From UBA2206 sp049303905 (GTDB lineage Bacteria > Patescibacteriota > Minisyncoccia > Moranbacterales > UBA2206), in NCBI GenBank assembly GCA_049303905.1, contig JBAQNP010000044.1, forward strand, positions 1 to 28,353: DNA of 28,353 bases, read 5' to 3'. Under the pieces are notes generated by a model. That model was not told the origin of the DNA. It saw only the letters and a list, made by a program, of their open reading frames with translations, and did not search any database. Position 1 is the stretch's first letter; every line of letters starts with the position of its first letter. The translations under genes were made by a program, and so were the position numbers. Of the stretch, positions 19,932-27,648 are shown piece after piece.

Positions 19932-21707
19932 ATGCCTGAACCAACTATCAAAAAAATATCCCTGCCTCAATCTATTACCGTCAAAAAATTCAGTGAAATT
20001 TTGAACACACCTCTTAATCTTGTCATCACTGAACTAATGAAGAATGGTATTTTGGCTACGATAAATGAAAAAATTGATTTTGAAACCGCTTCTATTATCG
20101 CTTCTGACTTAGGTTTTGAAGTTTCCGAAGAACTCATCGAAACTGGAGAAGGAATGACTATTGAAAAATTAAATGAGGAAATGAAAAAAGAAAAAGAATC
20201 TGGTGAAAATCTAAAAAGTCGCGCACCAATTGTCACGATTCTCGGACATGTTGACCATGGCAAAACAACCCTACTTGATACAATCAGAAAAGCCAATGTC
20301 GCTGCCAAAGAATCTGGCGGAATTACTCAGCATATCAACGCCTATCAAGTCAAGAAAAAAGGCCAACTCATCACTTTCGTGGATACTCCAGGACATGAAG
20401 CTTTCAGCGCTATGCGTGAACGCGGAGTGAGTATCGCCGATATCGCCGTACTCGTTGTAGCCGCCGATGATGGAGTACGTCCGCAAACTAAAGAAGTTAT
20501 CGAATATCTTTTGGCCAAAAAAATTCCAACCGTGGTAGCCATCAACAAAATTGACAAACCGGAAATAAATATTCAAAGAGTTAAACAAGAATTGGCTGAC
20601 GCGGGAATAGTTTTAGAAGAATGGGGCGGGCAAGTTCTTGCTTCCAAGATAAGTGCCAAGCAAAACATTGGCATTGATGATCTTTTAGACAATATTCTTC
20701 TTATCGCCGAAGTGGAAGATTTCAAAGCCAACTATAAGCGCGATCCACTGGGAATTATTTTGGAATCCCATCTTGATCCGCAAAAAGGACCAGTTGCTAC
20801 CGTACTTATAAAAACTGGAACACTCAAAGAAGGTCAAGATGTTATCGCTGGCGCAGTTTCAGGAAGAATAAAAAGAATTGAAGATTTTAAAGGCGTGCGT
20901 ATCAATGAAGCTGTCCCAGGCACACCAGTGAGTATCATTGGTCTTCACTCTTCACCAAACTCCAATGATATCTTGCAAGTTGCTCCAGAAAAATCTCAAA
21001 GTAAATCCCGCTCACAAGGAGGATTACTGCAAAATTCTGAAGGAGAAGCTTTTAGCGCTCAGAAAATGATGCGAGTAATTGCTTCGGAAAAGATAAAACG
21101 ATTGAATGTAATTTTGAAATCTGACGTGCAAGGATCACTGGAAGCGCTTGGTCAAATTTTGGGCGAGATAAAATCCGAAGAAGTCGCTATTGATTATATT
21201 GAAACCGGAGTTGGCAACATCACCGAATCAGATGTTCGACTAGCTGGAACTTCTGGCGCAATTATTTATGGCTTCAGCGTGGAAACAACTCCTGTGGCCA
21301 AAAGAATGGCTGAAACCGCTGGCGTAGAAATCAAAAATTATAAAATTATTTATGAACTCGTAGAGGATATCAAGGGCAAATTGGTTGCTATGCTTCCACC
21401 AATCATTGAGCGAGTTGATTTTGGCAAAATGAAAGTATTGGCACTTTTCAAAACTGGCAAAGGCGACATGATTATCGGCGGAAAAATAACCAATGGGAAA
21501 ATGGTCAACAGCTCCCTCATTGAAGTCATGCGAGGCGAAGAAGTTATCGGTAAAGGAAAATTAAACAACTTGCAAGAAAACAAGGTTAATGTCGATGAAT
21601 GTGTTTCTGGCAAAGAATGTGGAATAACTTTCTTAGGAAATACTAAAATCAAAGAAGGCGACATTCTTTTGAGTTATAAGGAAGAAATTAAAAAAAGAAC
21701 ACTCTAA
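19932..21707 (+). CDS. infB: Translation initiation factor IF-2 (short form)
   Basis: IF-2 is the GTPase that brings initiator tRNA to the ribosome and promotes subunit joining. The 591-residue protein has a single IF2_N-like domain (about 12-65), then the G domain with GHVDHGKTTLLD (P-loop 105-112), VDTPGHEAFSAM (G3) and NKIDKPE (G4). Domain II (GPVATVLIKTGTLKEGQDVI), domain III and the C-terminal initiator-tRNA-binding barrel (PIIERVDFGKMKVLALFKTG) follow. The long repetitive N-terminal extension of E. coli IF-2 is missing, as expected in reduced genomes. It is preceded by DUF4446 and followed after 128 bases by rbfA; nusA, its usual neighbour, lies about 10 kb away on the other strand. Confidence 0.97.
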   Translation: MPEPTIKKISLPQSITVKKFSEILNTPLNLVITELMKNGILATINEKIDFETASIIASDLGFEVSEELIETGEGMTIEKLNEEMKKEKESGENLKSRAPIVTILGHVDHGKTTLLDTIRKANVAAKESGGITQHINAYQVKKKGQLITFVDTPGHEAFSAMRERGVSIADIAVLVVAADDGVRPQTKEVIEYLLAKKIPTVVAINKIDKPEINIQRVKQELADAGIVLEEWGGQVLASKISAKQNIGIDDLLDNILLIAEVEDFKANYKRDPLGIILESHLDPQKGPVATVLIKTGTLKEGQDVIAGAVSGRIKRIEDFKGVRINEAVPGTPVSIIGLHSSPNSNDILQVAPEKSQSKSRSQGGLLQNSEGEAFSAQKMMRVIASEKIKRLNVILKSDVQGSLEALGQILGEIKSEEVAIDYIETGVGNITESDVRLAGTSGAIIYGFSVETTPVAKRMAETAGVEIKNYKIIYELVEDIKGKLVAMLPPIIERVDFGKMKVLALFKTGKGDMIIGGKITNGKMVNSSLIEVMRGEEVIGKGKLNNLQENKVNVDECVSGKECGITFLGNTKIKEGDILLSYKEEIKKRTL

Positions 21708-21835
21708 AAATAGTAAATGGTTAATTGGAAATTAGAAAGTAGTTTAAGAAATTTGAAATTAGAAAATGGATAAAAAACTTTTTTCTTTTTTCTTGAGCCA
21801 ATTTCTATTTTCTTTTTCACTTATTTCTAATATCT
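21708..21835. other. AT-rich spacer infB-rbfA
   Basis: The spacer consists of AATTAGAAA-type words repeated in both orientations (GAAATTAGAAAATGG near 21755, CCAATTTCTATTTTC near 21799) that can form an imperfect hairpin. No promoter or gene is convincing. Confidence 0.4.
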
Positions 21836-22165
21836 ATGAACGCTAGAATTGAAAGAATCAACGAACTAATCAAAAAACATACTAATGATATTATATTTAA
21901 GGACCTCTCTTTGAAAGACGGGGTTTTTATTACCATCGCCAAGGTTGACACCACAGCTGATCTTCGCTATACTCGAGTGTTTGTTAGTGTTTTCCCAGAA
22001 AAAGAATTCTCTTATGCTATGAAAACCCTAGAAAAAGAAGTCTTTCAAATTCAGGGTAAGCTTAACAAAAGACTCCATATGCGTCCACTGCCTAAAATTG
22101 AATTTCGCCTAGATCTCACAGAATCAGAGGCGGATAAAATCGAGAAGATATTAAGAGAGATTTAA
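21836..22165 (+). CDS. rbfA: Ribosome-binding factor A
   Basis: RbfA binds the 30S subunit during late 16S rRNA maturation and, in studied bacteria, is needed for cold adaptation. The 109-residue product has the KH-like family fold. An N-terminal helix ARIERINELIKKHTNDIIF leads into strands around VFITIAKVDTTADLRYTRVF, then a helix with EKEVFQIQGKLNKRLHMRPL, and finally PKIEFRLDLTESEADKIEKI. The C-terminal extension seen in E. coli is absent. infB-rbfA is a conserved gene order. The start codon lacks a clear ribosome binding site. Confidence 0.93.
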   Translation: MNARIERINELIKKHTNDIIFKDLSLKDGVFITIAKVDTTADLRYTRVFVSVFPEKEFSYAMKTLEKEVFQIQGKLNKRLHMRPLPKIEFRLDLTESEADKIEKILREI

Positions 22166-22184
22166 TAGTCTTTGTGGGCAAATA

Positions 22185-22262
22185 ATTTACGAAAATACTA
22201 ATCTAGCTAAAGTACGAATTTTAACACATTAGTAATTTCGTTTAATTCGTATTTTCGTAAAT
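22185..22262. repeat. Intergenic hairpin with perfect 14-bp ATTTACGAAAATAC arms
   Basis: ATTTACGAAAATAC (22185-22198) and GTATTTTCGTAAAT (22249-22262) are perfect inverted repeats, with ACTAAT/ATTAGT pairing inside. The same words recur at 19014-19078 and, more loosely, at 14098-14221. Confidence 0.75.
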
Positions 22263-22288
22263 GTAAAGCCTCTTAAAATGCAAGAAAA

Positions 22289-23248
22289 ATGCTTAAGTAT
22301 AGTCAAGAATTCAACACTCTAAATTTCGTAATCAAAGAATCGCAAGATATTCTTCTTTTTGCACATTCCCGTCCAGATTCTGATACGGTTGGTTCGGTTT
22401 TGGCGTTATATGAATATATAAAATCTCTAGGGAAAAATGTTGACATTGCTTGCTTTGATCCCTATCCAACCTATCTTGAAAGTCTTTCTCCAAATTATTT
22501 TCATTTTCCATCTGCGCTAGATCTCAAAAAATATAATCTTGTGATTGCCACGGACAGTGTTGAACGAGGTTTTCAAAAAATAATGCCTGATTTCACCGAA
22601 AATCAAGTAATTGCAATCTTGGATCATCATCCTGACATCAAAATTGCGGGTGATATTAATGTCATTGACCCAACCTATTCTTCTGTTTGTGAAATTATTT
22701 ATGATTTTTTGGAATTTAACAAAATTAAACTTACTCGGCCAATTTCCACTTTTCTACTTTTGGGAATCTTGGGTGACACTGGGATGTTCCAGCATTCCAA
22801 CACTACCGTACGCGTGATGGAGATCGCTTCAAATTTAATGAAAAATGGCGCACCGATTACTAAGATAATTAACATTGCCTTTTCCAATAAAAATATTTCT
22901 ACCTTAAAACTGTGGGGCAGAGCTTTTGAAAAAGCCAAGATCAATCCGGAAAACGGAATGATTGTTTCGGTTCTCACGCAAAAAGAAATGGATGAGTGTG
23001 GCGCCACTAGTGACGACATTGCTCAGGTTTCCGGAATTCTAAACACCGTCCCAGGCACAAAATTCGCCCTTATTCTTTCCGAACGAAACGATGGAATAAT
23101 CAAAGGCAGTCTTCGCTCTGAAGAATACAAAGGCGTCGATGTCTCTAGAATCGCGGCTCAATTTGGCGGCGGTGGCCACCGCCTCGCCTCAGGCTTTGAA
23201 ATCAAAGGGAAAATAGTCGAAACCGCAGAAGGCTGGCAGATAGTATAA
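22289..23248 (+). CDS. nrnA: DHH/DHHA1 phosphoesterase, NrnA-like oligoribonuclease
   Basis: NrnA-type enzymes hydrolyse 2-5 nucleotide RNAs, and some also remove phosphate from pAp. The 319-residue protein has the DHH domain with AHSRPDSDTVGSVLALYEY (metal ligands His and Asp), VIATDSVERG, the LDHHPD signature, and LLLGILGDTGMFQHSNTT. The C-terminal DHHA1 domain carries the substrate-binding FGGGGHRLASGF motif. The length and layout are typical of NrnA rather than RecJ. It follows rbfA, an order often seen (infB-rbfA-nrnA). A hairpin terminator lies downstream, after a nested inverted repeat. Confidence 0.9.
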   Translation: MLKYSQEFNTLNFVIKESQDILLFAHSRPDSDTVGSVLALYEYIKSLGKNVDIACFDPYPTYLESLSPNYFHFPSALDLKKYNLVIATDSVERGFQKIMPDFTENQVIAILDHHPDIKIAGDINVIDPTYSSVCEIIYDFLEFNKIKLTRPISTFLLLGILGDTGMFQHSNTTVRVMEIASNLMKNGAPITKIINIAFSNKNISTLKLWGRAFEKAKINPENGMIVSVLTQKEMDECGATSDDIAQVSGILNTVPGTKFALILSERNDGIIKGSLRSEEYKGVDVSRIAAQFGGGGHRLASGFEIKGKIVETAEGWQIV

Positions 23249-23261
23249 AATTTTCAATTCA

Positions 23262-23339
23262 CAATTTTCAGTGAATGACAAATTTTCAATTCCAATAATT
23301 TTTTTGAAAATTTTTAACTTGAAAATTCACTGAAAATTG
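23262..23339. repeat. Nested inverted repeat between nrnA and nfo
   Basis: CAATTTTCAGTGAAT (23262-23276) pairs perfectly with ATTCACTGAAAATTG (23325-23339). Inside it AAATTTTCAA (23280-23289) pairs with TTGAAAATTT (23304-23313). AATTTTCA words continue on both sides. Function unknown. Confidence 0.75.
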
Positions 23340-23360
23340 AAACTTGAAAATTAGAAATTT

Positions 23361-23387
23361 GAGCGACTTTCTTATCGCTCTTTTTTT
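23361..23387 (+). terminator. Terminator after nrnA
   Basis: GAGCGA (23361-23366) pairs with TCGCTC (23375-23380), followed by seven T residues. Confidence 0.8.
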
Positions 23388-23429
23388 ATGCTAAAATAAA
23401 ACTATCCTAATCTAATCACGCTCACTACT

Positions 23430-24275
23430 ATGAACATTGGTTGTCACATCTCAATCGCCGGAGGAATTTTTGAAGCTCCAAAGAGAGCCCATGATTTAGG
23501 TTGCGAATGTTTTCAAATTTTCTCTCGTTCTCCTCAAGGTGGCAAAGCGCCAGAACTCACCCCAGAAGTTATTGAAAAATTCAAAGAAGAAATTAAAAAA
23601 TATTCCCTAGAAAATTTCTACATTCATACGCCCTATTATATCAACTTTGCCTCAGAGAATAATCGCATTCGCTATGGCTCAGTTTCAGTTGTTCGCGATG
23701 AATTGGAACGAGGAAATTTCCTCGGTGCAAAATATGTAATGACGCATCTTGGCACTGCCAAAGATCTTGGACAAAAAGAAGCAGTCAAAAAAACAATTGA
23801 GATGTTACAAAAAACCCTAGAAGGATATAGAGGAGAAACCAAATTAATTTTAGAAAACAGTGCTGGTGCTGGAGAAATTATTGGTGATAATTTATCCGAA
23901 CTAGCTGAAATTATTAAGGGCGTAAAATCCCCTTTCATCGCTGGTATTTGTCTCGACACTCAACATTCTTTTGCTTCTGGTTATGATTGGCGTGATTTTA
24001 ATGTAAGGACAGGTCGCGACCTGTCCCTCCTAGAAAAAATTGACCAAGAAATTGGTCTTGAAAATATAAAACTGATTCACGCCAATGACAGCCTCACTGA
24101 GTGCAATTCCAAAAAAGACCGCCACGCCCACATCGGCGAAGGCCTAATTGGCAGTGATGCCTTCAAAAATATCGTCGCTTTTGCCCAAAAAAATGAGATT
24201 GATATGATTTTGGAAACCCAACACGATCGTGTCGCAGACGATATTAAGCTTTTGAGGAGTTTTAGACTTAAATAA
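23430..24275 (+). CDS. nfo: Endonuclease IV (apurinic/apyrimidinic endonuclease)
   Basis: Endonuclease IV cleaves DNA at abasic sites in base-excision repair with a cluster of three zinc ions. The 281-residue TIM-barrel sequence retains the family ligands: IHTPYYINFAS (His), MTHLGTAKDLG (His), LILENSAGAG (Glu), ICLDTQHSFASGYD (Asp and His), LIHANDS (His), the DRHAHIGEGLIG loop (Asp and His) and ILETQHD (Glu). The start MNIGCHISIAGG is the usual N-terminus of the family. Only a weak upstream AT-rich segment is available as promoter. It is preceded by a terminator, so it is an independent unit. Confidence 0.96.
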   Translation: MNIGCHISIAGGIFEAPKRAHDLGCECFQIFSRSPQGGKAPELTPEVIEKFKEEIKKYSLENFYIHTPYYINFASENNRIRYGSVSVVRDELERGNFLGAKYVMTHLGTAKDLGQKEAVKKTIEMLQKTLEGYRGETKLILENSAGAGEIIGDNLSELAEIIKGVKSPFIAGICLDTQHSFASGYDWRDFNVRTGRDLSLLEKIDQEIGLENIKLIHANDSLTECNSKKDRHAHIGEGLIGSDAFKNIVAFAQKNEIDMILETQHDRVADDIKLLRSFRLK

Positions 24276-24294
24276 GCTGTTTTAATCAAAAAGC

Positions 24295-24333
24295 TTGACA
24301 CAACTGACTGTATTTGATATAATACAGTCAGTT
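24295..24333 (+). promoter_or_regulatory. Perfect promoter overlapped by a 12-bp palindrome
   Basis: TTGACA (24295-24300), a 17-base spacer and TATAAT (24318-24323) match the consensus fully. AACTGACTGTAT (24302-24313) and ATACAGTCAGTT (24322-24333) are perfect inverted arms around 8 bases that cover the spacer, the -10 box and the start point near 24330. A further half-site-like AACTGTATT follows (24338-24346). This layout is that of a repressor operator. Confidence 0.8.
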
Positions 24334-24355
24334 AATAAACTGTATTAATAAAAAT

Positions 24356-25480
24356 ATGTATCTATTCAGGGAACAATCAACTAGCTTAACTAAATTATTA
24401 ACCCCCAATAAAGTTATTGTTATATTAGGAGCTAGAAGAATCGGGAAAACCACTTTACTAAATGATTTTTTAAAGAATATTAAGGAAAAGTATCTATTCG
24501 TCCAAGGTGATGACATAGCCTCTCATGAATATCTATCCAGCCAATCGATAGCCAAATTACAAGGCTTTGTCGGCGAGAATAAGTTGCTTATCATTGATGA
24601 AGCTCAGAAAATTCCCAATATCGGAATAAACCTAAAATTAATTGTCGATCATATCGAAAATATAAAAGTTATCGCCACTGGCTCATCTACTTTTGATCTT
24701 TTGAAAAATATCGGCGAGCCTCTTACGGGTAGAAAATTCACACTTAGACTTTTTCCCATAGCTCAGATTGAACTAAAAGAAAATCTGATCGAAACTCAAT
24801 CTAATTTGGAAAATAGATTAATATTTGGTTCCTATCCAGAAATAATTCTAACAAAAGATAATCAAAAACAAGCCGATATATTAAAAGAAATAGTCAACTC
24901 CTATTTATTCAAAGATATTCTCGAATTAGACGGAATCAGAAATTCAAAAAAAATCGCCAGCCTTGCGCAAATGATCGCTTTTCAAATAGGTAAGGAAGTT
25001 TCTTATGCAGAAATTGGCATGAAACTCGGGATGAGCAAAAACACCGTGGAAAAATACCTAGATCTTCTAGAGCAGACTTTCGTTATTTTTCGTCTAGATG
25101 GTTTCAGCCGAAATTTGCGAAAAGAAATCACAAAAAATCCACGCTACTATTTTTATGATAATGGAATTCGCAATGCTCTTATAAATAATTTTAATCCGCT
25201 AAATATCCGCGATGACATCGGGATGCTTTGGGAAAATTATATAATTAATGAAAGAATAAAAAAACAAGAATATCAAAAAATATATTCCAATAATTATTTT
25301 TGGCGCACTTATGATCAAAAGGAAATTGATTGGATCGAAGAAAGGGAGGGGAAACTTTTTGGTTATGAAATTAAATGGAATAAAAATAAAATAAAACCAC
25401 CCAAAGATTGGCTCGAAACTTATACTAACAGCTCCTATGAAGTTATAACTAAAGATAATTATCTGGAATTTATTTCATAG
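24356..25480 (+). CDS. AAA_14/DUF4143 family ATPase
   Basis: The 374-residue protein belongs to the common AAA_14 plus DUF4143 ATPase family. It has Walker A GARRIGKTTLL (25-35), Walker B KLLIIDEAQKI (Asp81-Glu82), and a sensor segment KVIATGSSTFDLL. A winged-helix stretch (SYAEIGMKLGMSKNTVEKYL, about 224-243) and the DUF4143 domain follow. Its PD-(D/E)xK-like pattern is EIDWIEE followed by GYEIKW (about 322-340). The role of the family is unclear; many members are viewed as DNA-associated or defence-related accessory ATPases. The ATG lies about 26 bases after the predicted transcription start with no ribosome binding site. The operator-like palindrome over its promoter suggests tight repression, possibly by its own winged helix. 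Confidence 0.88.
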   Translation: MYLFREQSTSLTKLLTPNKVIVILGARRIGKTTLLNDFLKNIKEKYLFVQGDDIASHEYLSSQSIAKLQGFVGENKLLIIDEAQKIPNIGINLKLIVDHIENIKVIATGSSTFDLLKNIGEPLTGRKFTLRLFPIAQIELKENLIETQSNLENRLIFGSYPEIILTKDNQKQADILKEIVNSYLFKDILELDGIRNSKKIASLAQMIAFQIGKEVSYAEIGMKLGMSKNTVEKYLDLLEQTFVIFRLDGFSRNLRKEITKNPRYYFYDNGIRNALINNFNPLNIRDDIGMLWENYIINERIKKQEYQKIYSNNYFWRTYDQKEIDWIEEREGKLFGYEIKWNKNKIKPPKDWLETYTNSSYEVITKDNYLEFIS

Positions 25481-25531
25481 TTAATGCGAAACACTAATCT
25501 TTTCGGACTTAAAAAACGGATTTAATAATTG

Positions 25532-25561
25532 TGTAAATATAAAGTGTACTTTATATTTACA
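25532..25561. promoter_or_regulatory. 30-bp near-perfect palindrome
   Basis: TGTAAATATAAAGT (25532-25545) and ACTTTATATTTACA (25548-25561) are perfect 14-base arms around GT. TTGTGT (25529-25534) and TATATT (25552-25557), spaced by 17 bases, could make it a plus-strand promoter with a built-in operator. Confidence 0.55.
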
Positions 25562-25596
25562 AGGTAAAAATAAACTTGCATTCCAAAATAAAAATC

Positions 25597-25630
25597 GGCA
25601 GGCACCACGATGGGCGCCTACCTTTCTTTT
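25597..25630. terminator. GC-rich terminator-like hairpin
   Basis: GGCAGGCACC (25597-25606) faces GGCGCCTACC (25613-25622). On the minus strand all ten positions pair (two G-U) and ATTTTTATTTT follows. On the plus strand two pairs are lost, but TTTCTTTTT follows. It may back up the terminator of the minus-strand gene or end a short plus-strand RNA. Confidence 0.5.
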
Positions 25631-25654
25631 TAGAAAATTATTTTTCGAGAAAAT

Positions 25655-25687
25655 AAAAAGCCAAGTCTGTGTAATAACAAACTTGGC
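25655..25687 (-). terminator. Terminator of the unrecognised 292-residue protein gene
   Basis: GCCAAGT/ACTTGGC arms (25660-25666, 25681-25687) are followed on the minus strand by TTTTTATTTT. Confidence 0.7.
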
Positions 25688-25737
25688 CTTGTTTTTTTGT
25701 GGTTAGCGAGTTTTTTTAGGCTGACTCGCCTCCACCC

Positions 25738-26616
25738 TTACAACCAACCTCCTGTAAATTTAAAGTTCTTTCTATTTTTTCCGGTAATCTCTTCGATTTT
25801 TTTACAAAAGTCATCTGGAATATAATTTCCCCGATAGACCTCCACATTAGGAAATTGACGAAACCAATCTTTCCAGAATTCAAAAAGATTAATATGTCGC
25901 CAGCCAGGACAGCCGTACTCCCTCGTCTCATATGTTCTCTGCTCACTACCAGATATCTTAATTTTCAGTTTGCCAGTTTTTTCAATAATTTTTAAAATCA
26001 TATACCGAAAAAATGGCAACCTAGCAACACATCTTTCTGGCGCATGATCAAAATCAGAGCACATCAAATTTAAAAATGCATAGTCGCTATTTTCAGAAAA
26101 CCACGCATTCTTTCTTTTTTGATAATACTCACTAGACTTCTTCCATACACTAGGACTATCATCAAGAACATAAGACCCATCCGAAATCCTGAGTAAAAAT
26201 GGTACGGTTATATCATGGGGAACGTCCGACTCAATGAAGCAACTTTTTTGTTTTGGACTTGGAATCATTCCAATTTGAGAACATTCGCCCCAAACTTCCA
26301 TGAGGCTTTCGATGTAACTATCCGCAACATCACCATTTTCAATTGGTTGCAAAACATCAATCAACGTTATGAGAATCTGCTTTTCTATTTCAGTCTTTCT
26401 ATGAATGAGTTTTGCCTTCTCATAAATAGCCTCGTCATTTAATAATTTTTTTACCGAAATATTACTATTTACAACCTTTCGAATCAGGTTTCTGTCCATT
26501 TCCCCTAATTTCAAAACACTTCTAATGTCAGCGATAATTTCATTTTTGTAAATTTCTCTCGGATCCTGAATACTATTCCACAATTCTTCCTTCAGCACAT
26601 CTATATTATTTTTCAT
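25738..26616 (-). CDS. Protein of unknown function, 292 residues
   Basis: I do not recognise a family. The N-terminal third is helical and charged (MKNNIDVLKEELWNSIQDPR through RKTEIEKQILITLIDVLQPI). The remainder is mixed, with many aromatic residues and scattered Cys/His: WGECSQIGMIPSPKQKSCFI, LMCSDFDHAPERC, EYGCPGWRHINLFEFWKDWF. There is no signal peptide or membrane helix, so it is probably cytoplasmic. It has a good ribosome binding site (AAAAGGAGAGG before the ATG), a perfect consensus promoter about 60 bases upstream and a terminator. It is therefore a genuine, independently expressed gene. It is divergent from the TrmB-family regulator, which could control it. Confidence 0.75.
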   Translation of the reverse strand: MKNNIDVLKEELWNSIQDPREIYKNEIIADIRSVLKLGEMDRNLIRKVVNSNISVKKLLNDEAIYEKAKLIHRKTEIEKQILITLIDVLQPIENGDVADSYIESLMEVWGECSQIGMIPSPKQKSCFIESDVPHDITVPFLLRISDGSYVLDDSPSVWKKSSEYYQKRKNAWFSENSDYAFLNLMCSDFDHAPERCVARLPFFRYMILKIIEKTGKLKIKISGSEQRTYETREYGCPGWRHINLFEFWKDWFRQFPNVEVYRGNYIPDDFCKKIEEITGKNRKNFKFTGGWL

Positions 26617-26672
26617 TTTTCCTCTCCTTTTATTTAGTTTTTAAGCTTCACTCATTATTATCATAACGGCCT

Positions 26673-26701
26673 ATTATATACCAAAATCAACGAAATGTCA
26701 A
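26673..26701 (-). promoter_or_regulatory. Perfect promoter of the 292-residue protein gene
   Basis: Minus-strand TTGACA (26701-26696), 17 bases, TATAAT (26678-26673). The expected start is near 26666, giving a 50-base leader with a ribosome binding site. Confidence 0.85.
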
Positions 26702-26769
26702 TAATCCTGTGCTATTTAATTGAATATCACTTTTTTTGCTTTATATTGAGCATTAAGCTATTAAAAGTA

Positions 26770-26798
26770 TTGACAATTTCCTCGTCATTTGCTATAAT
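26770..26798 (+). promoter_or_regulatory. Perfect promoter of the TrmB-family gene
   Basis: TTGACA (26770-26775), 17 bases, TATAAT (26793-26798). The expected start around 26804-26806 is only 3-5 bases before the ATG at 26809, implying a leaderless mRNA. About 70 bases separate its -35 box from that of the divergent gene. Confidence 0.85.
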
Positions 26799-26808
26799 GG
26801 AATCAATT

Positions 26809-27642
26809 ATGAGTCTAGAAAACAACCTAAAATTAATTGGATTAGAAGAAAAAGAGGCCAAGGTTTATCTGGCTGCTCTTGAACTTGGAGCGACAAATAT
26901 CCATGATTTGTCTGAAAAATCAGGGATAAAACGGAGCACCGTCTATGAAATGCTCAAGAAACTTGAGCCGATGGGACTTATCACTGAATCAATTAAGGGT
27001 AAAAGAAAGATCTACATCGCCTCTCCGCCAGAAAAACTCAAAAAAAGCATCCGAAAAAAAGAACAACTGCTCAATCAAATATTACCCGAACTCTGTTCTT
27101 TGGATAATACTGGAACAGCTAAACCTAAAATAACTTACTACGAAGGACAAGCAGGTCTGCGCCAAATATATAATCTTGCCCTAGAGACCACCACCAAGAA
27201 AGTAGACTGGGTTTCACCCATTCGCCCAATTATCGAAACGGTCGGTGAAAAATTTCTCGAAGAACATATCGAAAAAAGAGCTAAAGAAAAATATTGGGTT
27301 CGCTCTATTCAAATTACGGAACAACAAGTGGATACCTACAAATATCTAGACCCAACTACTTTTGACAAAACTTACCGTCGCGTTAAATTTGCACCGCATG
27401 GCTTGGACATTCCCACTGTTTTTGGAATTTGGGATAACAAAGTTGCCATCCTCAGCACAAGAAAAGAAGGGTTCGGAATGATTATTGAAAGTAAAGACTT
27501 GGTTCGCACTATGCGCACTTTTTATGAACTTCTTTGGAATGCTAGCAAAACATATGGGGAACTTTTTGATAATAAAAATATCCTTGAAGAAAAAATAGAA
27601 AAAGAAAAAGACGACGACCTAGATTATTGGGCGAAGCAATAA
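26809..27642 (+). CDS. TrmB-family transcriptional regulator
   Basis: The 277-residue protein starts with the TrmB winged helix: LKLIGLEEKEAKVYLAALEL, then GATNIHDLSEKSGIKRSTVY (recognition helix region) and the wing LITESIKGKRKIYIASPP. A coiled-coil linker (about 75-95) leads into a C-terminal effector-like domain (ITYYEGQAGLRQIYNLALE through FGIWDNKVAILSTRKEGFGM). TrmB regulators are best known from archaea as sugar-responsive repressors; in Patescibacteria they are common with unknown ligands. I start it at the ATG at 26809. The frame is open to an ATG at 26695 and contains one at 26797, but both lie upstream of or inside the -10 box. It is followed after six bases by a metallophosphoesterase gene and diverges from the 292-residue protein gene. 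Confidence 0.88.
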   Translation: MSLENNLKLIGLEEKEAKVYLAALELGATNIHDLSEKSGIKRSTVYEMLKKLEPMGLITESIKGKRKIYIASPPEKLKKSIRKKEQLLNQILPELCSLDNTGTAKPKITYYEGQAGLRQIYNLALETTTKKVDWVSPIRPIIETVGEKFLEEHIEKRAKEKYWVRSIQITEQQVDTYKYLDPTTFDKTYRRVKFAPHGLDIPTVFGIWDNKVAILSTRKEGFGMIIESKDLVRTMRTFYELLWNASKTYGELFDNKNILEEKIEKEKDDDLDYWAKQ

Positions 27643-27648
27643 AAAAAT

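Larger units (their letters stand above)
25481..25737. other. Spacer with a 30-bp palindrome and hairpins
   Basis: No protein gene is seen. It holds the palindrome at 25532-25561, two hairpins at 25597-25622 and 25660-25687, and a small GCGAGT/ACTCGC stem near 25705-25729 just beyond the stop of the minus-strand gene. Confidence 0.6.
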
